NCBI RefSeq assembly: GCF_004324835.1
Contig: NW_021163066.1
Coordinates: forward strand, 434,001-498,000
Reading direction: 5' to 3'
Length of the DNA: 64,000 nt
Source of the DNA: Dendronephthya gigantea
Lineage: Eukaryota; Cnidaria; Anthozoa; Malacalcyonacea; Nephtheidae
Of this stretch, positions 1 to 12,800 are shown one piece after another; positions within the stretch are counted from its first letter, which is position 1, and each line of letters opens with the position of its first letter. The translations under genes and the position numbers were made by a program. The notes beneath the pieces are model-generated. The model was given only the letters and a program-made list of their open reading frames with translations. It ran no database searches and had not been told where the DNA came from.

Positions 1-573
1 AATCAAATAAAATTATTGAGAACTTTCCTTCGAGTTTGAACTTCTAAACCAACAGTGGGTTCATTGGTAATAAAAATATACTGATTGTGTTGGAAAGTTT
101 GTTTTATTCAACTTCAATTCTAATGTAGTAAACATTAATCAGATATCGCTGATTTATATACACAAATAATACAATTTATGTACAATGAAACCATGCCATT
201 GTTCGGCTCGTGAATCTAGTCGTTTCCGCTGTATTACCTATGAAAAACCGAATGCCCAAAGAACTAGCTGTTTTGCTAGAGTTAAAAATTATTATTGTTA
301 TCCGTGATATGATATAAATGCTGATTTTGTAAGTTAAGTCTCCAAATGTTTAATTATTTTACTCCACGCAATGTGTTCTGGGAATCCAACCCAGAAGCCA
401 AACACTCGCGTTTTTAACTGTTCATGTACAAATAGGATTTCTCTGCGATTTTGTAAAACGTGCAACAAATCCTTTCACTGTTAACGAACACGTTTGGCCC
501 CAGACATGGACACTGTTTTTTAAAGCCAAACGAAAAGGAGGGAAACCGGAGTGCCCGGAGAAAAACCCTCCAA

Positions 574-598
574 AGGTAACCTGAATTTCAGGTTACCT
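574..598. repeat. 25-bp perfect palindrome
   Basis: The left arm AGGTAACCTGAA (574-585) is the exact reverse complement of 587-598, with a single T between. It follows directly after the GGAAACCGGAGTGCCCGGAG repeat phrase, so it may be an end or internal hairpin of an old interspersed repeat. Confidence 0.6.
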
Positions 599-757
599 GA
601 CCGGCGTTCCGAATTTGGTAATTTTATTGAGAAATCGCCCAAAATGACGGTCATTCTGGTCATTCATTGACAATTTTTTTCCCTATGGTTCGCCGTTTCA
701 GTTCCGCTCATCCGAACCGAGTCCCAGGAATGATCATGCAATTCTTGAACCTCTTCT

Positions 758-1827
758 ATTGGATCCTGGTGGTGGTCTAACGTGCGCAGCGCGCGCAAAT
801 CGGCAATTGCAAACAGCAGGCTTTTACAAATTTTATTCAAACTGCGCTTTGTCCGACAGTGGCAACAAAAATTATTCTATTTATTTAAATTCTCATGCAT
901 TGTATGATCATGCTTTATTTTGGAACGAAATGCTTGGCATGCTTTTTCATTTGAAACTGATGTAGTAGACAACACTCTTCAATTAAGACATGCACCTAAT
1001 AGGGCTAAACATGCAATTTACTCATTATGGCTATAATGAAATAATGTTTCTCACCTTTATAACTACCTTTGGCAAACAGTGTACCGAACTTCACTTGCCT
1101 CTTTGCTTCATTACAAACACTTGAGTTATTCTTCTTCAACAGCATCTCGACGTTGGAGCGTGTAAAAAATTAAACAAAATAGTAAGTGTGTCAAAATGCA
1201 AAGAATTTTTAGACAGCTTTTTATGCTAGAGGGTAGTGTGCAGTATTGACTTAAACTCTAAACCCATGGGGGTCCCCCCATTATTCCAGTGTAGTTATCA
1301 TGCAACTGTAATATATCATCTAATTCAGAAGAGTGTCTAAACATCAGTCTTTTTTTTTCTTCATTTCAAACATCAGTAATTCGAATTTAAGTGTTGAAAG
1401 AGTAAACTGATAATTTTTGATGCCACTGACGAAAGTCTTTCGAAACGGCCGCATTTTAACAGGCTGGACAGAGAACTTATATAATCATATAAGTTACTCG
1501 CGATTACCTTCGTATTAATCTAAAATTAGGCCAATACGAATTCGATATTTTCTCGTTGCGTGCGCGTCGCCAATGCAAATTGCATTTTGTTAGTTTCTTT
1601 TGAACGCTTTAAAGCCATCATGCATCTTTTCGCAGCCGCTAAGTCGCTGGAATTCACACGTATTCACACAAGTGACAAAACTAGGATTTTTTTTATCGAG
1701 AAAACTCGAAAAACGCCCTCATGCAATAGAGCTGTGAGAAATTTCTTGTCATCATGCATTGTCGGAAAAGGGTGAAATGTCACTTGATGTGTGAATATAC
1801 TAGGTTAGACCACCAGGAGGATCCAAT
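758..1827. mobile_element. candidate non-autonomous DNA transposon (TIR-bounded, 1.07 kb)
   Basis: The 24 bases at 758-781 (beginning ATTGGATCCT, ending GGTGGTCTAAC) match the reverse complement of 1804-1827 at 22 of 24 positions; the two mismatches are adjacent (GG versus CC). An inverted pair this long 1 kb apart is unlikely by chance and fits terminal inverted repeats. No transposase-like frame lies between, so it would be a MITE-like passenger. I could not identify a clear target-site duplication, and no second copy was seen in the window, so the family is unknown. Confidence 0.35.
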
Positions 1828-1925
1828 GCCATGCAGCATGCACATGCAATAATCATGCATTACTCTAATCAGTATACAATATAGTATATACCTCAACCAG
1901 CTTCTGCTTGTACACCCGTCTCGTC

Positions 1926-2297
1926 GTTCATCATCTGATCCTGCGACGATCTTTTATCATCTGATCCTGCGGCGACAGTTCATCATCTGATCCTGCGGCG
2001 ATAGTTCATCATCTGATCCTGCGGCGATCCTTCATCATCTCATCCTGCGCCGATCCTTCATCATCTGATCCTGCGACGATCCTTCATCATCTGATCCTGC
2101 GGTGATCCTTCATCATCTCATCCTGCGGCGATCCTTCATCATCTGATCCTGCGACGATCCTTCATCATCTGATCCTGCGGCGATCCTTCATCATCTCATC
2201 CTGCGGCGATCCTTCATCATCTGATCCTGCGACGATCCTTCATCATCTGATCCTGCGGTGATCCTTTATCATCTGATCCTGCGACGATCCTTTATCA
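1926..2297. repeat. 26-bp minisatellite, about 14 copies
   Basis: Head-to-tail copies of a 26-bp unit (core CATCATCTGATCCTGCGGCG followed by ATCCTT) vary at a few positions, such as GCGGCG/GCGACG and CTGATCC/CTCATCC. Variants recur in an alternating higher-order pattern, which points to expansion of multi-unit blocks. It lies in intergenic DNA left of the MRPL24 gene. Confidence 0.9.
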
Positions 2298-2617
2298 CAA
2301 AAATATGATATCAATTTCCAATTCACAAATATCAACTTAAGTATAAAGCATTCAGGATAAAATGATCACTCAAAACCCGATTTTTGACCTTCGACATCTC
2401 CAACGCCACTCGTCCAAGGCCTTCGCATTGCGCACGCGAATACAAAATGTCATGCACGTTTTGCAGGAAATATTCATCGTTTTCTTCATGCTCCCGAGAA
2501 AACCAAAACACTCGACTATCATCTCCTTCTGGAAATACAATTTCTCATGCATTTTTATGTTTTAGGCGCTCTGTGAGCGATATTTTTGTTCCGGACTATT
2601 GTCGTTCAAGATGGAGA

Positions 2618-2653
2618 AAATACAAGTGATGGGGCCCCAAATCACTTGTATTT
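2618..2653. repeat. hairpin with 13-bp arms
   Basis: AAATACAAGTGAT (2618-2630) and its exact reverse complement (2641-2653) flank a GGGGCCCC-bearing loop that is itself palindromic. It could be a relic of a small foldback element; there is no flanking coding sequence to suggest a terminator or regulatory role. Confidence 0.6.
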
Positions 2654-4163
2654 ACTCCGCATGCGCTTGACACGACCTGATCCATGCACAAAAACTGCAA
2701 TCCGAAAAAGTTGAAAATGAAGGAGGTAAACAGAAGAGTGTTCAGTATATCTCAGCCAAAAAGTCAAATCCCATGCATATTTTACTCATGCATATTTTCA
2801 TGCACCGAAATCGAGTTTTGTATTTGCGTGCATTAATGTCCCAAGGCAGGTCTGTTATTCTCCACTTCGACGATTCCTCTTTCTAAAACAAGAAAACCTC
2901 GATGAAACAAAACATTCACGGGCATATAAAGCCTAGATAAAGTGACTTGCTTTCCGACTTTTTGCTTTGTGGTGAAACTAATTGACATTGGAAGCAAAGG
3001 AATCACTACAGCACGATTGGAAGTAGAAACATGCTCCGGAGCATTGGACTACAATAGACAGGCTGAAATAACTCAGCACGTGTCAGGTCCAGCATAAAGA
3101 ACGTACATATACCCAACGGATAATCATACGCATTCAATTTCAGTTTGAATTCGTCTTTCCCTCAACAAACTAGCATGATCATGAAGCGCTGACGAGTATT
3201 GACGATACGACAACCGTGTACGGAAAACGCATTTGTGCCAGACGGGAAAGTTTCAACTATTTCATGCGATATATTTCAAAATAAAGACCAGAAAAGTTCG
3301 ATTAAACTATATCTTAGTTTCGGCCACCGTGTACAAACGTGTTATTTCAAGTCACAAATGCAAAATAGACATATACTAATAGAACAATACCTATTATTCG
3401 CTGCGAGCAAGCCTTTACGTTTCTCCTTCCCCATCTTTTGGCGCCGTAGTTCGTTCTGAAATGGAATGAGAAAGGAAAAACAAAATCAAGTTAACAGCGC
3501 ACTTGCATTTCACATTTTGAATCGAAATATACAAGATATAGCAGTGAAAATCAGCCGAGAATATGCCTCCAGTCGCTAATGACTTGTGGCTATGTAAATC
3601 AACAGAGCGTTCAATTAATTTGCAAAGCCAAAGATCAAGCCAACAGATTCTTTTAACCAACCTGACCAACATGACAACATACCTGAGCAAAGATTCTTCC
3701 AACTTTTTCCTAAACTGCTGTGAGTGGTTCTTCCTTCTCCAACACCAAAAAGTCTGAGTTTCTCCATGTATTCACCCATCTTTTATTACCTCGAAGAACA
3801 TTCCAACGGGACAATGCACCACTGTCTTAATGCATCGAAGGCTTGCTTCAAACGTAGCGCTGAACGCATTACCTTCATAACTATTGTTTTAATCCTTTGT
3901 TCTGCGCATTAGAAGCAGGAAGTTTGAAACAAACAACCTTTTGTTGTGGTAGTATTATGTTTTGTTTAAGATAATATTCAAGATCTATTCGCACCTCAAT
4001 GCGCCAAAGAAAATGCAAATTTATGGCATGTCAGCCTTAGTGGTTAAACAAATGAAGGCAATAAATGAATAAATAAATGAAAATGAAACCTACGATATAA
4101 ATGGAAACACTAGAAAACCTGTTCGCAGGTGTGAGACGGGCTTCTCGCCCGCATGTGTTCAAA

Positions 4164-4184
4164 ATGGCTGCCGACCAAGAGTGA
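4164..4184 (+). promoter_or_regulatory. six-codon upstream ORF of MRPL24
   Basis: AAAATGG at 4162-4168 is a good initiation context and opens a six-codon frame (M-A-A-D-Q-E) that stops 8 bases before the chosen MRPL24 ATG. If the leader covers it, ribosomes would have to leak past or re-initiate, a common way to hold down translation. It may instead lie upstream of the transcription start. Confidence 0.35.
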
Positions 4185-4192
4185 TATTTGAA

Positions 4193-5679
4193 ATGTCGGC
4201 TCGAAATAAAGTCGCTCGTGGCTCTATTAAAATCCCTTGGAACAAGTTTGGCTATGATCGACTTCCAGAAAGATTTTCCCGATCTTTGCCCGGCTCAAAA
4301 AGGAAGAATAAACCACGAGTACAGAAAGAATGGCCCGTTGTCAGAGGCGATTTGGTGAATGAATTTTCGATATTTATCTTAGGGTAAATTCTGAATTGCA
4401 TTACTTCTTTTTATAATAATTTTAAACTGCACTTAGGTTCAGATCCTGAGTGGAAAAGACAAAGGAAAACAGGGAAAAGTAAAGGATGTCATCAGATCTA
4501 AGAACACTATTCTTGTGGCGGGGTTAAATACAGTAAGGCCTCCTTCATTTGCAATATTTCCTGGCATTCCTGCGGTTTTCTTCTTGTAATAGATGGAAAC
4601 GAGCCAATAGTTATGAATGCTCTGATCGATAACTGCCCTTATTTAACCATCAGTAACTAATTCACTCGTTCACATCCATCCAATGAAAAGTGTGAACAGG
4701 TCTTTGAACATTTGTACCAGTCAGAAATAACTCCAGTTTTTTAAAAAGAAGCTGTAGATGTGTCAGTTTTAATATTTAACTAGCCTATATTGGACTATAA
4801 TCAATACCATTAGCCTAATAATCGTCTCTCAAACCTAACAGGAACTTCAAAAATTGGATGCAACGGACGCCACACCAGGCACTTTTATTCGCATGGAGGA
4901 ACCATTGCCTTACTCAGATGTTGCTTTGGTTGACCCTTCAGACAAGTAAGTTCAGATCGGCAGGGTGGGGTGGGGTGGATTGCGGTGGGGCCCACTGGGG
5001 TGGGGTGGGTTGCGGTGGGGCCCACTGGGGTGAGGTACCAACCTTCTGAACCAACCATCCCCGTCACAAACGTTCCTGGTAACCGTTCGTTTTTCATCGC
5101 AATGCAGACAGCCAACATCAGTGAGTTTTCGCTTCACGGAGGAGGGAGAGAAAGTGCGCGTTTCAGACAGAACAGGACGGATCATTCCTAAACCACCTTG
5201 GGAAAGACGGGACTGGAAAGCACGTTCAGCTCTGAAAGGTATGCGTTTATCAGTCTTTGCTCGCTCAACAAGAGTTGTTTAAATAAAGTTTTACAACCAG
5301 CGAAACCTCAGTACCCTGTGAGAGCGCGTAGTGTTCATCTAAGTACCTCTGTATCCACAGCTTGTTTTGAAGCAAACTTGCCTCATTTCTCCGTTTTCTC
5401 TTTTCAGATGGTCCCCAGGACACGAGTCCCGCGAGTGCCACACGCAGTACCTACCTCCCAACATTACTTCATTTCCACGAGGAAATCATGTTGCTGCAAG
5501 GCATTAAACCTTCCGTACCGAAAACTAAACCTTCACTAAGAGATATTATAATAAAAGAAATGGAAAAGAAGCTTCCATCTACTGAACTCAAAGAATCTGT
5601 ACCACAACCTGGACTATGGATGAGAATGTATTTATGGTCGCAAAGATTTTTGGGCAGGTTGCCTTTCTTCAAGAGATAG
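4193..5679 (+). CDS. mrpl24: mitochondrial ribosomal protein L24 (uL24m), five exons
   Basis: A large-subunit mitoribosome protein of the uL24 family; it binds rRNA in the mitochondrial matrix. Exons 4193-4354, 4437-4532, 4842-4945, 5108-5238 and 5408-5679 join in frame with GT-AG introns and give 254 residues. The KOW-type core ([18 protein letters not shown], then the AGLNT block) starts near residue 52. It is followed by ALVDPSD, a stretch resembling the FTEAGERVR and TGRIIPKP blocks of vertebrate L24, and DGPQDTS. This order matches animal MRPL24 closely. The protein is longer than the roughly 216-residue human form because of a basic C-terminal tail after GIKP. The start is the first in-frame ATG after the upstream ORF. 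AATAAA lies at 5706-5711. Intron 3 carries a G-rich minisatellite. Confidence 0.93.
4965..5036. repeat. G-rich 31-bp minisatellite in MRPL24 intron 3
   Basis: About two and a half copies of a unit built from GGGGTGGGGTGG and TTGCGGTGGGGCCCACT lie just downstream of the GTAAGT donor of MRPL24 exon 3. The strand asymmetry (almost no C on the plus strand apart from the GGGCCCAC core) gives runs of G that could form G-quadruplexes in the intron RNA. Confidence 0.85.
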
Positions 5680-8600
5680 CAAAATGGGAAATATGATATT
5701 TTGAAAATAAATAATATCTTTGAAACTAAACAATGTCTTCGGTGTGATATTTATGTGAAGACTAGGCCTAGCTAAACTGGAGCTATCCTGATGCATGACA
5801 GATAAATTGCACTAAGATTATTGTGGACGTGATTGCTCTTACGTCAAGAGCTTTTCATACAAGGCTGGTAGATTCATCGAAGAAAATGCTCTTACAACTC
5901 CGCCTTGAGACACCATCTGCTGTTCTGCAGAGCTTAGAGAAGCCCGTCTATTTGTTAATATGATTTGTCTTATATATGAAGGAATTACTGTACTTCATTA
6001 AGAAAAAACTAGCGAGATTAGCAACGAGTTTTGCAAATTCTTGCTACAAGCAACTGCGTGTCATTAATCATTTATAAATAGCACTTCATCAAGTCATATA
6101 ACAACAAATCATTTACTCTCCTGTGGAAAACGAACATTGACAATTTAATCATTTTAACATCGTTATTGAATATCTGTAATAATGCTCGATGGATGGCTCA
6201 CATATGGGACTAAAGAAGTGGAAGGCTTTGAAAAATTGATGGACTTTATTGCTCTCCCAGGCTGAATTGATGGTCCAGGTTTGGACGTAATGAAATTGTC
6301 TAGTATTTTGTTTTCACAGACCCTTCAAGTTTCCTTACTTGAGACATTTAGTTTCCGTTCTGATGAAATATGGTTGCGATAATTTATTTGGAAAGACATT
6401 ACAATCGCCTAATGCCGCAGTTTGTCAATTGGGAAAGAGGATAATAAGAGCATTGTATGATTATTATTTCAACGCAGCTGTACCTTTGTTCTGCGATTGC
6501 AAATGGGATACAGAGCTCTGTGATTTTCGGTGCAGTCTGAAACAGTTTATCACAAACTGGATCACTTTAAGATGACCACTGGAACATGTACTACCTCTGC
6601 ATGATCTAACAATGCTTAACTCAGTCAACTGAGAGAGAACACAGAAGAGACTTAACTCTACTCACATGAGTTCTGTAAAACATCAGATCACTTTAAGGTA
6701 GCTCTCATTCAAGAACATGTACCACCTCTGCATGATCTAACCATGCTTAACTCAGTCAACTGAGAGAGAACACAGGAGAGACTTAACTCTACTCACATGA
6801 GTTCTGTACAACATCAGAATGATCAGATTACTTCAAGGCAGTCACTCAAAAGCATGCATGTACTATCTTTCTGTGATCTAACCATGCTAAACTCAGTCAA
6901 CTGAGAAACAACAGACTTTTGCTCATGATTAAATGATTAATATTTTTGTCCAAAGTTTAATCGTTAAATTATCGAAAACCTGCCTTCTCCCTGTGCCTAA
7001 GCGAGTCTATCCTGGTGGAAATCACAGGCATGACTTCAAACAATGCGGGATGGCTCAGCCACAAAGGAGACATCACAGAATCTTTGTCTCAGCGTTGGTC
7101 AGAAACTAACGATTAACTTAAATGAAAGCGCAATCTTTAGAACATTTACTTTAAGGGCGACATCAAAGCCTACGCCGACATATCTAGTCACCACGCCTCG
7201 CATCCAACGAGATACGGCCACTCCAAATGCGTAGGAAGGAATTCAAAAGGAGAGGGAATAAGGAAGGACGGAGAATTATCATAACACTGAATAAATACGA
7301 AACTTAGATAAAAAATCTCCTTAGGCAAAGTTCAAGGGTGCTGTGTTATTTAGGATTAGCCAATTGTTTCGTAAAACCTGTGAATTTTTCGTCTTGAAAA
7401 CTCATTCCCTCGTTAATATCGTCTTCATTGCTTTGCAGTAATTCTGTCTAACTTGATAACAAAGTCAATGTTTTTGTGTATTCGCGTACGTGGTTATGTC
7501 ACAATATGAAACACAAATTCAATGCATTTGTTTCCTTGATTGCAACTATAATGTAGTTTTCTTAACAATGTATCTTTATCAAATCAATCTGTGCCTTATT
7601 TATTAAGCTATTTTATATAAAAACAAATGTATGACATAGTGTTGTTTATTCAGTTACGCGTTCAAGGATCACGCTTTCAAATGTCGCCATAAGATTTCCT
7701 AAAACAACGTAATGTTAGGCTTTTGAGGAGAAAATTGCGCAGTTGATATGTTTTCGGTTCGACGGAAGGAAACGAACGTGAATGTCAACTTGAAAATGTT
7801 TTCATAGTATTGTGTATCGCAGGATTGGCTAGACACAATGATTGTGCATGTCAAGATGGTATATCCATTAGACATTCACCTTTTATTTACTGGGAAGGTG
7901 TTTTCATTTGATCCCGTAAATCAATTCGTGCTTAATGTGTTTTGTACAGAGGTCTACCGACGCTGACCGCAAACAGCTTCGAGATCATTTGAGAGCACTT
8001 TTAAAAGCCAAATACATCGCTACAGATCGATATTTCAGTGCGCAGTCAGATTTGCTGCGTGCGCGCATCGCGCGATCAAAACAAGGAGTGACCTAAACAC
8101 TTATAAGACGATGATTCCCGTACCGATAAGATCTGAAGCGATAACTACAAGTTTTTATTTAGTGTCATTTTTTCCATCTTATCTTGTTAATCCAATCAGA
8201 GAATGTGTGTATTACAAGTGTGCTTCTACTTGAGATGACTCCGCCCGTCGGCCAGCTAAGCTCTGAAAACGGCAAGAATTTTTCAGTGTTTTTCCACCGT
8301 GGAGTGCTATTTCCGTCACTAGATCAAGCGACAGATGTACTAGCAATTGTGCAAAGGCTACGTCTATTTCATTTCGGCCCCTTATTCAGATTATTAGCAT
8401 TGCTGGTGTAAATTATCTAGAAAAACAATTCGGTAAAGATTAGGACAAAATCTTGCATTAAAACAAATGTCCGCAGAAAGAAAATAAATTTGACATATAT
8501 GTTCCTAATGGAGGACACATGCTGCTTTGCGTGCGCAGAGAAAGCTGTGCGTTTTATTCGAATTTGCGCCGAATATTCCAATTTGCGCAAAATACGCTAA

Positions 8601-8970
8601 TGAGATACGAAATTCTTGCAGGCTGCTCGGAACAGGGCGTCTGCACTTTGTTTATAGATAAATGTACAGTGTTTAGGATTATCTGAATGGGGCCTGTTTA
8701 ATCCATACGCCTGCCATGTGGGTGGCCTGCAATCCGAGGTGTCAACAGTCCTTGTCGCTGATGGCTTTGAGTTTGCCTTTGACAGTTATCATTAATACTG
8801 CGATAAATTGTTGGAGTCATGTTTGAGCACACGCACTGCCTGGACGCACAGCTCTGAAAGAGAAAGAAGAGAAAGCGAACCTTTGCACCAGATTGATCTA
8901 CGTGAACTACACAGTAAATAAATACGAAGCGAAGTACTGAGAAGAATATTTACAGCGATAGCGCAAAAAT
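5680..8970. other. gap between MRPL24 and the first forkhead gene
   Basis: Contains the MRPL24 3' end, a family A repeat array (6561-6912), and about 2 kb without any frame I could link to a protein family. The last kilobase before the forkhead ATG is the likely promoter and enhancer region. It includes a GCGCGCATCGCGCG palindromic run near 8060-8075 and no obvious TATA box close to the ATG. Confidence 0.6.
6561..6912 (+). repeat. family A dispersed repeat, about 2.7 tandem units
   Basis: Units of roughly 125-140 bp share CACTTTAAG, ACCTCTGCATGATCTAACCA, the palindrome CTCAGTCAACTGAG, and CTACTCACATGAGTTCTGTA. The same sequence recurs reversed at 15.96-16.05 kb and 31.47-31.64 kb, and forward at 50.9-51.3 kb. 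No coding capacity is visible. Copies differ by indels, so this array is older than the family D array. Confidence 0.85.
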
Positions 8971-9813
8971 ATGATGAGCCACAGCAATTGGTTGTCGCCT
9001 TCTTTCCCAGCAGAGTACACTCGCTACGATTTACTTCAACGGTTCAACTTAGGCGCAAGAAGTTTGTCTTCCTCTGTGAATCTATCTAACGAAGATACGC
9101 CTAGTCTGAGGTATCCAACGTATGCAAATATGGTCTCTCCAAGTATTTTAATCTCTGAAGAAGACGGAGATAGATCAAGCGAAGCTGAGAAGATAGGATC
9201 AAAGCATTATTACGCCAGCGATGTTAAGCCACCATATTCATACATTGCTTTAATCACAATGGCGATTGAAAACTCCCAGAACAAGATGCTAACATTGAGC
9301 GAAATCTACGAGTACATCATGACAAGATTTCCCTACTTCCGCAAGAACCAGCAGAAATGGCAAAACTCGATAAGACATAACCTCTCCTTGAACGATTGCT
9401 TCATCAAAGTACCTCGAAGCATGTTCGGCAAACCGGGCAAGGGTAATTTCTGGAGCTTGCATCCAGCGTGTGGTAATATGTTTGGAAACGGTAGCTTCCT
9501 CAGGCGACCAAAGAGATTTAAATGCCATCCACCGAAGTCATCAAATGATCCAGCTTTTGTCCACCACGTCGATTCATATCACCATTTCAGTCTGTTCAGC
9601 TCCACTCATCACCACACAACACAACACAGATATCCACCATACGTAAAGCCCTACATCTTAACCCCAACCTGTTCTCTGAGACAAACGTATACCACAAGAT
9701 TCACAAACAGTTTATGCAACGAACACATAACGAACAATTTCGCAAACTCTGTGAAGAAGGGGTTCAGCGTTGAGGAAATCATGGACAATCCTGAAGAATT
9801 CAGTGAGTCGTAA
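8971..9813 (+). CDS. forkhead-box transcription factor (FoxA/FoxB-like), intronless
   Basis: A nuclear DNA-binding protein of 280 residues in one exon. The forkhead domain spans about residues 86-185: [14 protein letters not shown], the recognition helix [18 protein letters not shown] (130-147), then [11 protein letters not shown] and [22 protein letters not shown] and KRFKC recall FoxA, while FWSLHP with NGSFLRR recalls FoxB, so orthology is left at FoxA/FoxB/FoxAB. Five residues instead of the usual four lie between PR and PGKG. Near the C-terminus FSVEEIM resembles the eh1/Groucho-binding motif of many Fox repressors. A motif [11 protein letters not shown] after the domain is shared with the paralogue at 15 kb. 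The start is a double ATG; AATAAA lies near 10155. Confidence 0.9.
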   Translation: MMSHSNWLSPSFPAEYTRYDLLQRFNLGARSLSSSVNLSNEDTPSLRYPTYANMVSPSILISEEDGDRSSEAEKIGSKHYYASDVKPPYSYIALITMAIENSQNKMLTLSEIYEYIMTRFPYFRKNQQKWQNSIRHNLSLNDCFIKVPRSMFGKPGKGNFWSLHPACGNMFGNGSFLRRPKRFKCHPPKSSNDPAFVHHVDSYHHFSLFSSTHHHTTQHRYPPYVKPYILTPTCSLRQTYTTRFTNSLCNEHITNNFANSVKKGFSVEEIMDNPEEFSES

Positions 9814-12800
9814 ATGTAAATATTTTCTTGTAAATGACACTATATTCAAATTTTGTTTGAAAAAATCAATTATCAGTTAGGTTTTATAAACTGAAGTATA
9901 TACACAGTCCTATGACTTTATACAGTAAACATTGCATGTTATGAACTAAAATATAAATTATATACAAGACTTTTATAGTAAACTAACATTGGCTTTTATA
10001 AACTGAAGCTCCTTGAACTATATTAGTGGTTATATTCATATTAATTTTTTTAGTACTTTCTATATTTAACAGTACAAGGTTTTGTTTTCCAAGACAGTGG
10101 ACTTCATTTTATGAATGTGTAAATGTAAATACATTAATACTTTGTTTTATGTGAAATAAAACGAACATAACATCATTGAGAATAAACTATTAGGTTGGAA
10201 AGAGCAAAGACGAACATTGCAGTTCAGAGGCACTAGAGGTATCGTTGAAAGAAGGCTTATGTTTTCGATCGATATTTGACTGCTTTCAGTGAGAACTTTG
10301 ACAGTATTCCATAGAACCGTTTATCCCACAGAAAAGCCAAGCACTTTCTACAAATTTGAGAGATCTTTGAGACCAGGTATATCTAACAGATGCGTATGGT
10401 AGGAATAAAACTAGAAAAGCGATGTTCCGTGAGGGAACTCAGTGATAAATTTTGCTACTTCTTGCAAAGGCAAAGCAAATTCAATGCGACAGTCGCAATG
10501 AACACCAAAAAGGACAGCAAATGTATTGTGATGTGACAGTCGGCTCCCTTCTCAGGCACTGAGTCTTGTATTCAGGCGAGCCAAGCTTTTACTTGGCAAG
10601 TCACTGAATAAATATATTTTTCATTTTATCCTAAAAACAATATCGAGAACTTAGAAAACCTAACGAACAGAAGTATAGACTGTATAGTTGCAACAAAGTT
10701 CGTCTTATTTTGCCTCTCAGCGCACTCCACTCGATAGAAATGATACTGTTCAAGGAACCACACTTTCATGAGAACAAGACAAGACTGACTCTCTGTTTCG
10801 TGAAAGGAAAAGTAAGACTCCATATTGCCCGGCACCGAAACGGGGGAAGTTAAAACTCACACCAGCACGCGAGGAAATTAGCGTGTCATTACCGCTTTCA
10901 CACGCGCTCCCATAGATCTGTTGTGTTCGTTTTTACCTCGAAAATGAAAAGAAAGAAATCGGAATTCTTTCTAGAATATGCACCTTCCTAAAGGCAAGCG
11001 GCAAAACACGATTTGAATTCCGGTAAGAAAGTTTAATAACGAGTTTCAGCTGAGAATATGCGTCCTTTCTATTTCTGGGACTAGAATTTTCGAAGACTTC
11101 GCTATCGTGATGTCTCAGTGAATGTGATCCTTCTGTAGTCAGCATTGAGTTAAGTGAGGAGCAAATAAATTGAAACAATTCAGTAGAATTTGCCATCGGG
11201 AGCTCACTACCTCATTCTGATAAATTTTAAAATTTCAGAAGAAAAAGGTCTCATTTGTGCCTTCCGCGCAAAATTTGCAAAAAATACCCCTCTTTAGAAT
11301 AGAACGCCATCAAATGTCCTGAACTTCCTTGGTTTTTGTCGGTATTTTAGAAAAGGAAGTTTTTTAATTACAAGAAATGCAGAGTCATTATTTGCTCAGG
11401 ATGGGGCACAATTTGACTGTGATCGACCGAAAAGCCGGGTTGGCGGTGTCTTTCTCAAAACCTCGGCATTCAATACTCTGTTACAAGTTGTACCGCGAAA
11501 AGGCAAACAAGCGGAAGTGAATTGAATTTCATTCAATCATTAGAAAGGCTTTATACGAGTTTTGTTGCTCTGGGTTCATTCGAATGGTAGCCCCTTCGAT
11601 TTTCATAATTTGATCAAAAGAAAACAATTGTTCTGTTGCTATGTTTCTGACCGTGTGTTATTCTAAAAGAGACAAGAAAAGTAAAAGGGTTATACAAACA
11701 AGCATTGAATGCCAAAAAATACACAATGTTTTTCAACAGCTTATGTGAAGAACTCATTAGTGAGCTCATTAGTCACTGGAGGCGGTTCCGAATTGTCTTT
11801 TAGAGATATTGTGAATAGTCGAAACTCATGTGCGGTTTAAAATCCAAACTAAAGTTCACTGCAAATGATCTCTAGCGCTTTATAATCAGACGAGCTGTTC
11901 CAAAGTCTCGCAGAAAACGATTAATCAGTGACGGAAGAGTTTCAGATCATAGATATATATGTTCACTGTTTCCATCATTACCGGCGAACTGCAAACAGTA
12001 AAACAAAAATAGTGGCAAAAATATCGATTGTCACTCGCATCACGTTTTTAATAAATGTCACAACTGGACTCAATATTTTCTTAAGATGGGTCAACAATTA
12101 CTTACAAACGAAACAGATTTCTATTGCGACAATTTCCTAAGCGCGCTCAACAAAAACATCGTTATTGAATTTTATCGCTGTCCCATTTGGAAAATGATTA
12201 ATGACTTCTGTCCCTGCAAAAGAAATAACTCATAACCGAACCTTCTTCTCATGCTGGATGAAATATGGTAATAAAACCATTATAGCAAACTCCTCACTTA
12301 GCGTACCATAGATAATTTCCAAACTATTTACACACTTCACATCGTTTTTAAGTTAATTTAGCATCTACAAATGATCATTTATCTCACAGTGTAGATTATT
12401 TTTGTTATAACTATGTACACACATCTCATATTCCTTTTCAAGTTATTTGACAACCAAATGTGATTTCAGTTTCCGACTCTTCAGAGACTGTCTATAAATG
12501 CGCCGAGTATGAACTGGAAATCATTATCATAGTGCCGTATGTATTGTGCGCAAATTATGTTAATATACCTCCATAATTTTCGCGTTTATGTTAAATGAAT
12601 ACGCGTTTGACTACTATAGGGTGGTCTTAATTACTTTGTAAAAACGTTTCGGTGCAGAGCCGCGAAGTCTTTGGCCAATTAAGTTCGGATTCTGGCTTTG
12701 TGTTTATGATCTCAGAAGGAATTTTGATTCGCTCCTCGCCCAGAATGACGTAGGCGAGTAATTTGTATAATTTGCGCAAAATGCATTCGGATGTTCGGTG

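Larger units (their letters stand above)
1..4192. other. intergenic region left of MRPL24
   Basis: No convincing coding exon was found on either strand. The stretch holds a 25-bp palindrome near 574-598, a candidate 1.07-kb inverted-repeat element (758-1827), a 26-bp minisatellite (about 1926-2297), a hairpin at 2618-2653 and many scattered ATGCAT motifs. Around 535-570 the text reads like the widespread animal repeat phrase containing GGAAACCGGAGTGCCCGGAG, which is often found in old interspersed repeats. The remainder is AT-rich and featureless to the eye. Confidence 0.6.

Noticed and set aside
1926-2297. Regular repeats that might be taken for a CRISPR array
   Set aside because: Units are contiguous without unique spacers and the setting is animal nuclear DNA; it is a minisatellite.
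3415-3820. Possible two-exon minus-strand gene reading EKLRLFGVGEGRTTHSSLGK and ending SERTTAPKDGEGET
   Set aside because: Splice sites and phase match, but it is only about 45 residues, has an in-frame stop just before its ATG and no recognisable motif; chance cannot be excluded.
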